The notes below the pieces were generated by a model. The model ran no database searches and was not told the DNA's origin. It saw only the letters and a list, made by a program, of their open reading frames with translations. From CAZUGO01 sp964619935 (GTDB lineage: Bacteria > Planctomycetota > Phycisphaerae > UBA1845 > CAIVHJ01): a stretch of 18,750 nucleotides of DNA. Location of the stretch: contig CAZUGO010000072.1 of NCBI GenBank assembly GCA_964619935.1, forward strand, positions 1 to 18,750, given 5' to 3'. Shown here one piece after another: positions 14,609 through 18,750 of the stretch (positions within the stretch are counted from its first letter, which is position 1; each line of letters starts with the position of its first letter). A program made the position numbers and the translations under genes.

Positions 14609-14704
14609 CGGCCCGCCTCGAATCGCGTTGGCAGTGGTGACGTCGGCCAACCAGCCAGCCCGGTCCATACGAACAAAAACCGCTCAAGACAGTTCTTGCA
14701 TGCA

Positions 14705-14713
14705 GGGGGGGGG
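14705..14713 (+). repeat. G9 homopolymer upstream of the lipoprotein gene
   Basis: Nine consecutive G residues lie 60 bases before ATG 14773 and 36 before GTG 14749. Such tracts are slippage-prone. Whether it sits inside the promoter is unclear, because no good -10/-35 pair was found here. Confidence 0.6.
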
Positions 14714-14772
14714 ACAATGGCTGATATCTAGCGAAACGGGCCGGCTGCGTGAGCACCGGTCAAGGCGGGCAT

Positions 14773-15357
14773 ATGAGCCCCTGGCATGACGCAATGAGGA
14801 CCGTGCTCGCCCTTGTGGTCGTGTCCATCATCGCTACCGGCTGCCGTTCGGGCATCGAGCCCCGGTTGGCATATTCGGACAAGCGTGCCTTGCTCGACAT
14901 CGTTCCTGTGGCTGAACTCCGGGGCGCACCGTTGCCCGGCAAGCCAGTTACCTGGGGGTCAGCAATTCCTCTGAGTGAGCATGAGCTCAGTAGCTGCAAG
15001 CACGTGCTGCTCGATGCCTCGTTTGGACTCGCTGTGGGTTGGGTAAACGGCGAACTGACCTCCTACCGAGTGCTCGAAATGGGAGTGGGCGACCGCGCAC
15101 TCGATGACTGGGCGAGAATCGAGGTGGATGCGAAGCTTCCGCCTGTGCCTCCCGAAATGCGAATCGATCCGACCAGATCACTCCTGCCGGGCGACGGGAC
15201 CTTCACGCCCGTACTCCGGCGATTGCGGAACACAAAGGACTGGCCTTCATACTGCACCCCGCTTGGCGATGGCGATCATGCCCTACGCAACGGCTTGCCG
15301 GGAAACGATTTTCCGTACCTGAGTTCCTCGACAACTTCCTTCTGGCGCGGCTCATAA
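14773..15357 (+). CDS. Hypothetical lipoprotein, 3' end probably replaced by mobile-module DNA
   Basis: From ATG 14773 the protein has a lipoprotein signal: VLALVVVSIIATGCRSG, with IATGC as a lipobox and Cys at about residue 24, so it should be lipidated and exported. The following ~140 residues (for example ALLDIVPVAELRGAPLPGKP and HVLLDASFGLAVGWVNGEL) are not a family I recognise. The last ~27 codons (15276-15357) are read antisense through the 3' end of the serine recombinase gene and are Ser/Gly-rich and unlike the rest. The gene was therefore probably longer and lost its true C terminus when the module inserted. Other possible starts are GTG 14749 and ATG 14794; no ribosome site is decisive. 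A run of nine G (14705-14713) lies upstream. Confidence 0.55.
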   Translation: MSPWHDAMRTVLALVVVSIIATGCRSGIEPRLAYSDKRALLDIVPVAELRGAPLPGKPVTWGSAIPLSEHELSSCKHVLLDASFGLAVGWVNGELTSYRVLEMGVGDRALDDWARIEVDAKLPPVPPEMRIDPTRSLLPGDGTFTPVLRRLRNTKDWPSYCTPLGDGDHALRNGLPGNDFPYLSSSTTSFWRGS

Positions 15358-17333
15358 AGATACTCCTTCCTTTCGTTGTACCGAGATCCACTAATGAATC
15401 CTTTTCGACGCCACTTGGCGATTGTCTGCGTACTGACCTTGAGTTTGCGCGCGAATTCTGCGGCAGTCAACATGCCCTTGTCACGAAGGCGTTGGTAACG
15501 CGAGTCGAGTCCGTTCGTCTTCTCGATATTTTTGACAATGCCGCAACTGAAGATGCGCCCATCTCCGGATCGAAGTCCTCGCTCGTTGAGGATTCGCGCG
15601 ATGGTCTTCCATGTGTGTTCATCGAGTAAGCGATCGACCTCCTGGATTACTTCGGGTGCAGTTCTTGACAGTTGACAGAACGGCAGTGGCAACGGCAAGT
15701 GCAGAATCCTTGTCGTTCCTCCCTTGTAACGGACATGCACGATGACCTCCTTGTCTTTCAGCAAGGTCACATCCTCCAATAGCAGCTTGGCCATCCGCTT
15801 TCGCTCACGCTGCGGGGTGTTCGGATCATTCCATAGCCTGGGGAAGTCCGTGGCCAAGGCGAGGATTCTGGCTCGCTTCTCTTCGTCAATCCCTTGCTGG
15901 TCCAGTTGTTTGTGCCTTTCATACGATTCCTGGGCCTCTCTGAGTAACCGGAGCTTACGGTTCCATTCCCCTTCAAGTTCGTCAGCCACAAGTCGGTTAT
16001 CCGGGTTGACCTGCATGAAACGCCGCCCGGCTAGATCGGCTTCATGCTGGGCTCGCTCGACCTCCTGACGGCGAAGGCGATCAACTTCATCCGCACGCGC
16101 TTCGAGCTCTTTCTGAACGGCGAGGGCGACGTCCAAGTTGAGCTGCGTGACCGCCTCAAGGAGGAGTTGTCCGATGGCCTCATCGGTCTTTTCTCCTGGG
16201 ATTCCTTGGCATCGGCGCCCGCCCTGGGGAACACTACCCTGGCAAATGTAGTCGGGGAAGAGCCGTCCTCTGCGGTGGTGGTAGCGGACGGTCATAAAGC
16301 GCCCGCAACGGCCACAAATGGCCAGGCCCTGCAGGAGCGCAGGACCTTCACGTGGTGGACAACGTCTGTGATGGCACCGGTATTGCGTCGAATTTTCCCG
16401 GAGCCGCCTTTGATTCTCCTCGAATTGTTCCCATGAAATGTATCCCGGATGCGCATCGCGAATCAGTGAAATCCATTCCTCCTGCGGCAAGACCTTCTTG
16501 GATACACGACGTCCGTCGGGAAGTGTTTGGTGACGGCTGCGGCCAAAACAGTAAGCCCCCGCATACCGCGGACTCTTGAGGATCCACAGCGCTCGGTGAT
16601 GATCCAGATCCCGCCAGACAAGCTCTCCTTGATGGGGACCTCCCCAGACGCGTCGGGGGAAATGGAGGCCTTCTCGACGAAAGGCCTTCACCACACCGAT
16701 TCCGGATCCCACACGTTTGAATGTACGGAACAGGTGCCGGATGCTCTCCTGGACTTGCCGGTCGGGGTCGAGCACGACCTGACCGTCAGGCCCGTAGTCG
16801 AACCCGGCGGGAAGCCGGCCGCCGAGTTCCCCGCGCCGGGCTTTCTGCAAGATGCCGCCGCGGAGCCGCGCCCTGATAATGTGAAGCTCGGCCTCACTCA
16901 TGGTGCCCTTCAGCCCCAGCAGCAGGCGGTCATTGAAGTGCGCTGGGTCGTAGACACCGTCCTCATCGAGAATCAGCGTATCGGTAACTGCACAGATCTC
17001 CAGTAGTCGATGCCAGTCGCTTGAGTTGCGGGCCAGGCGCGAAACCTCGAGGCCCATCACAATCCCGGCACGGTTCATGCTGACTTCGGTCACCAACCGT
17101 TGAAAGCCTTCCCGCTCGCCCGTCCCGGCACCTGAGACGCCCTGGTCACGATCGATCACGGTGATCTGATCACGTTTCCACCCCAAAGCGATGGCGCGTT
17201 CTCGAAGCGCGTATTGCCGTTTGGTGCTCTCTGTGTTCTCCACCACCTGGCGCATCGTGGATTGGCGAACATACAGATAGGCCGTCCGTTGAAGATGGTG
17301 GCCTTGGATTTTGCCGGGAACGTCCCTGGTCAT
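15276..17333 (-). CDS. Large serine recombinase (resolvase plus recombinase domains)
   Basis: This is a site-specific DNA recombinase that cuts and rejoins attachment sites through a Ser-DNA link. Residues about 16-160 form the catalytic resolvase domain: YVRQS with nucleophile Ser25, then REGFQRL, LEVSRLARNSSDWHRLLEIC with conserved arginines, and GTMSEAELHIIRARL. A Recombinase domain follows at about 170-310 and a zinc ribbon at about 340-375 with C340, C343, C364 and C375. Residues about 400-475 look coiled-coil (Arg/Glu/Leu-rich). Near residues 625-650 is a second helix-turn-helix (TAAEFARKLKVSTQTIAKWR). At 685 aa it is longer than classical phage integrases but normal for this family, which I have seen in Planctomycetes and Acidobacteria. 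AAGGAG lies about 7 bases before the ATG, and the preceding gene's stop overlaps it as ATGA. Its 3' end overlaps the lipoprotein frame. Confidence 0.93.
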   Translation of the reverse strand: MTRDVPGKIQGHHLQRTAYLYVRQSTMRQVVENTESTKRQYALRERAIALGWKRDQITVIDRDQGVSGAGTGEREGFQRLVTEVSMNRAGIVMGLEVSRLARNSSDWHRLLEICAVTDTLILDEDGVYDPAHFNDRLLLGLKGTMSEAELHIIRARLRGGILQKARRGELGGRLPAGFDYGPDGQVVLDPDRQVQESIRHLFRTFKRVGSGIGVVKAFRREGLHFPRRVWGGPHQGELVWRDLDHHRALWILKSPRYAGAYCFGRSRHQTLPDGRRVSKKVLPQEEWISLIRDAHPGYISWEQFEENQRRLRENSTQYRCHHRRCPPREGPALLQGLAICGRCGRFMTVRYHHRRGRLFPDYICQGSVPQGGRRCQGIPGEKTDEAIGQLLLEAVTQLNLDVALAVQKELEARADEVDRLRRQEVERAQHEADLAGRRFMQVNPDNRLVADELEGEWNRKLRLLREAQESYERHKQLDQQGIDEEKRARILALATDFPRLWNDPNTPQRERKRMAKLLLEDVTLLKDKEVIVHVRYKGGTTRILHLPLPLPFCQLSRTAPEVIQEVDRLLDEHTWKTIARILNERGLRSGDGRIFSCGIVKNIEKTNGLDSRYQRLRDKGMLTAAEFARKLKVSTQTIAKWRRKGFISGSRYNERKEYLYEPRQKEVVEELRYGKSFPGKPLRRA

Positions 17334-17650
17334 ATTGATATCTCCTTTACAGCTGCGACGGCCATGGTGGTTAAGACCGTTACCAACGCCCCATGCAGTT
17401 GCTCCGGAACTCCCGCTTCGTCAGCTGCTCCGCGCGGTCGGGGTAACACCGGCGACGGTGCCTGTGGCGTTACGAGTGAGCATGCCTGGATCCACGCGGC
17501 CATGCCCTTCCCGACGAGGATCGCAAAGCCAACGCGTGATGGGGGCGGAAAGTCCAGCCCCAGGGCTGCCTTCCGCAAAGATTCGTATTGTTCGCCCAGC
17601 GTTTGCCTGAAGCCAAAGAGTGATTCCGCTGGTCGAGGCTCGCGGTTCAT
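17330..17650 (-). CDS. 106-aa accessory protein of the recombinase module
   Basis: I do not recognise this family. It begins MNREPRPAESLFGFRQTLGE, continues with LRKAALGLDFPPPSRVGFAI, and ends in a mostly hydrophobic helix-forming segment (ALVTVLTTMAVAAVKEISI). No metal-binding or catalytic motif is visible. Its ATG overlaps the stop of the helix-turn-helix gene and its TGA overlaps the recombinase ATG, each by 4 bases (ATGA). It is thus sandwiched and translationally coupled on both sides. The final codons contain the AAGGAG that serves as the recombinase ribosome site. Position suggests a recombinase co-factor such as a directionality or control protein, but this is inference only. Confidence 0.7.
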   Translation of the reverse strand: MNREPRPAESLFGFRQTLGEQYESLRKAALGLDFPPPSRVGFAILVGKGMAAWIQACSLVTPQAPSPVLPRPRGAADEAGVPEQLHGALVTVLTTMAVAAVKEISI

Positions 17651-18114
17651 GGGCGTTTTTTTTCCTGACGCTTGAGGGCGCGCTCCACGGAGCGGGGGTG
17701 CACGGTAAGTTGAAACTTCTCTTTGATAAGCTCTGCGATCGCACGCGCATCGAGGCTTTCGTCCTGCTCCCGAACTTTGTGCACAAACTTCATGACCTTG
17801 CTCGTAAGCTTGTGCCGACCCTTGGGGCCGCGCTTCTTGGGCACCAATCCGCAGAGCCCCTCGCGGGCGAAGGATTCCTGGGCTTTGTAGAACGAAGGCC
17901 TTGAGAGCCCGAAGGTGGCGGCTGTCCGAACGACCTCCTGACCATCCTTCTGCACGCGCCGCAGCATCTCGTACTTGACTTGGACGAGATCCCGCGGGTC
18001 GAAGAACGTGCTGCCCTGGAACAACTCGTCGCGGACCTCCTGTGAGTGCGGGTTGAGACTGCCGTGTTCCTCGAGCGCTCGCAGCTTGGGGTCTGGTCTT
18101 GGCTTGGCCGGCAT
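17647..18114 (-). CDS. Helix-turn-helix protein of the recombinase module
   Basis: This 155-aa protein carries a transposase-type helix-turn-helix: QEVVRTAATFGLSRPSFYKA (about 58-77), followed by the linker EGLCGLVPKKRGPKGRHKLT, which is typical of the DNA-binding N-terminal half of IS630/ISL3-like and integrase-type transposases. A second helical part (about 115-150, ending SVERALKRQEKKRP) resembles their second winged helix. There is no DDE catalytic domain, so it is a stand-alone DNA-binding protein, plausibly recognising the module ends or controlling its promoter. GGAGG lies 7 bases before ATG 18114, and the promoter is about 35 bases further up. Its stop codon overlaps the next gene (ATGA). 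Confidence 0.85.
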   Translation of the reverse strand: MPAKPRPDPKLRALEEHGSLNPHSQEVRDELFQGSTFFDPRDLVQVKYEMLRRVQKDGQEVVRTAATFGLSRPSFYKAQESFAREGLCGLVPKKRGPKGRHKLTSKVMKFVHKVREQDESLDARAIAELIKEKFQLTVHPRSVERALKRQEKKRP

Positions 18115-18155
18115 CGGCGTTCCTCCACATGACTACGCGATTGCGTGTATCATTA

Positions 18156-18184
18156 ATTATGTCACATACCAGCGATCCCGTCAA
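18156..18184 (-). promoter_or_regulatory. Promoter of the recombinase module
   Basis: On the minus strand TTGACG (18179-18184) and CATAAT (18156-18161) lie exactly 17 bases apart, each matching 5 of 6 consensus bases, in an AT-rich patch. The start would be near 18149, giving a leader of about 35 bases. It is the strongest sigma70-like promoter seen in the window. Confidence 0.65.
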
Positions 18185-18223
18185 GGCCAAGCCCTCCATT
18201 ACAGGTTATAATTACGCTATTAT

Positions 18224-18580
18224 TTAGGCATTAGGTCCTCTATCTTCTCCTCCATCCGGCATATTTAGATTGACACATTCGGCGGAATTTGGTTTACACA
18301 TACCGTGGGCCCGCCGGGCGTCTAGGCAATCGACCACCAAACCAGCAAGTTGTACGAGGTGCTCGACATGGAGGGGCGTGCGTCCGGCTGCCGCGACTAC
18401 AAACGGATCCTGTCCCACGAGGCTCGTCCACTTCGCTGGAACCTGTACCAGCCGTCCCGCATCATCATGGAAGCACACCGTGTACTCACCCCACACGGAG
18501 AGATACTGGATGACCTCAAACTGCCGCTCGCGCAATGGGTGGAAGGGGTGCGTGATCCGAAACAGGAGTTCTGACGGCAT
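18224..18580 (-). CDS. DUF5372-like protein
   Basis: The N-terminal 80 residues match what I recall of DUF5372: FRITHPFHPLRERQFEVIQY, then WGEYTVCFHDDAGRLVQVPA, WTSLVGQDPFVVAAAGRTPL and HVEHLVQLAGLVVD. This is a compact, probably beta-rich domain of unknown function that often sits beside serine recombinases and transposases. The C-terminal ~35 residues are polar and are read from a more AT-rich stretch. ATG 18580 has no strong ribosome site and lies 22 bases after the stop of the TnpB stub, so translation may depend on coupling to it. It is on the same strand as the recombinase genes but upstream of their promoter, so it may be separately transcribed. Function is unknown. Confidence 0.75.
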   Translation of the reverse strand: MPSELLFRITHPFHPLRERQFEVIQYLSVWGEYTVCFHDDAGRLVQVPAKWTSLVGQDPFVVAAAGRTPLHVEHLVQLAGLVVDCLDARRAHGMCKPNSAECVNLNMPDGGEDRGPNA

Positions 18581-18602
18581 GCTCTGTGGTGCAGTTGATG
18601 AG

Positions 18603-18740
18603 TCAGACGAAGACCCAGCCGCAAAACGGATCGCGCTGCAGCTCCTGTTTGCAGACTTGCGCCAGACCGTCGATGCCCTTGCGGAAGTCCGCCGGTTCGA
18701 CGGCCACCAGGATCCGCATCTGGGGTGTCACCTGAATCAT
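18603..18740 (-). pseudogene. tnpB: IS66-family accessory protein TnpB, truncated N-terminal stub
   Basis: A 45-codon frame starts at ATG 18740 and reads VTPQMRILVAVEPADFRKGI, then GLAQVCKQELQRDPF and CGWVFV, before TGA. This is the conserved start of IS66 TnpB (usual length about 115 aa). The next residues expected in the family (FRNRR and the YDGQGFWL motif) are missing, because the sequence changes abruptly right after the VFV codons. The rest of an IS66 element (tnpA, tnpC) is not in the window; tnpA could lie beyond the right edge. Either the element is a broken IS66 copy, or a short TnpB is a regular part of the DUF5372/recombinase module. Confidence 0.8.
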
Positions 18741-18750
18741 CGTGCCCGAT

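Noticed and set aside
17651..18199. Extension of the 106-aa accessory protein frame upstream to 18199
   Set aside because: The extension runs through the helix-turn-helix gene in another frame; the ATGA overlap at 17647-17650 gives a natural start.
1..18750. CRISPR arrays, tRNA and rRNA genes
   Set aside because: No regularly spaced direct repeats, no cloverleaf with CCA or T-arm consensus, and no rRNA-like conserved stretches were seen. The three-stem element at 12701-12767 lacks tRNA sequence signatures.

Overview
The window is GC-rich (roughly 60-65 % by eye) and looks like chromosomal DNA of a planctomycete or a close relative. This is inferred from gene content: a pyrophosphate-type phosphofructokinase, an ECF sigma factor translationally coupled to a membrane Ser/Thr kinase, and metal-ABC permeases fused to DtxR-like domains. 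No rRNA, tRNA or CRISPR array was seen, so the assignment is not firm.

Layout. 1-590: two gene remnants, a frameshifted rve-integrase piece and a stub of a LOG/lysine-decarboxylase-like gene. 564-2474: a small membrane protein on the minus strand, then the phosphofructokinase gene on the plus strand. 2509-7109: a minus-strand manganese/metal uptake operon read in the order binding protein, ATPase, permease, permease. Both permeases end in a cytoplasmic DtxR-like metal-sensing domain. A divergent mntR gene (7296-7745) shares a short AT-rich control region with it, and a 16-bp palindrome there overlaps the operon promoter. 7746-8500: hairpins and a 43-aa glycine/leucine-rich peptide gene with a strong ribosome binding site. 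8498-12624: ECF sigma factor, Ser/Thr kinase and TetR-type regulator, all on the minus strand. 12625-12838: a promoter plus two strong secondary structures. 12839-14572: the carbon-starvation/peptide transporter CstA, whose promoter is so close to the start codon that its mRNA is probably leaderless.

14573-18750: a lipoprotein gene whose 3' end runs into a mobile module. The module is read on the minus strand: a truncated IS66 TnpB, a DUF5372-type protein, a helix-turn-helix protein, a 106-aa protein and a large serine recombinase. The last three are chained by ATGA stop/start overlaps behind a good sigma70-like promoter.

How the genes work together. MntR (complete EDH ligand set) probably represses the metal operon through the palindrome, while the permeases carry their own copy of the metal-sensing fold, suggesting a second, post-translational layer of control. 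The ECF factor and kinase form one signalling unit with no anti-sigma gene nearby. The recombinase module appears to be a self-contained integrating element that disrupted the lipoprotein gene.
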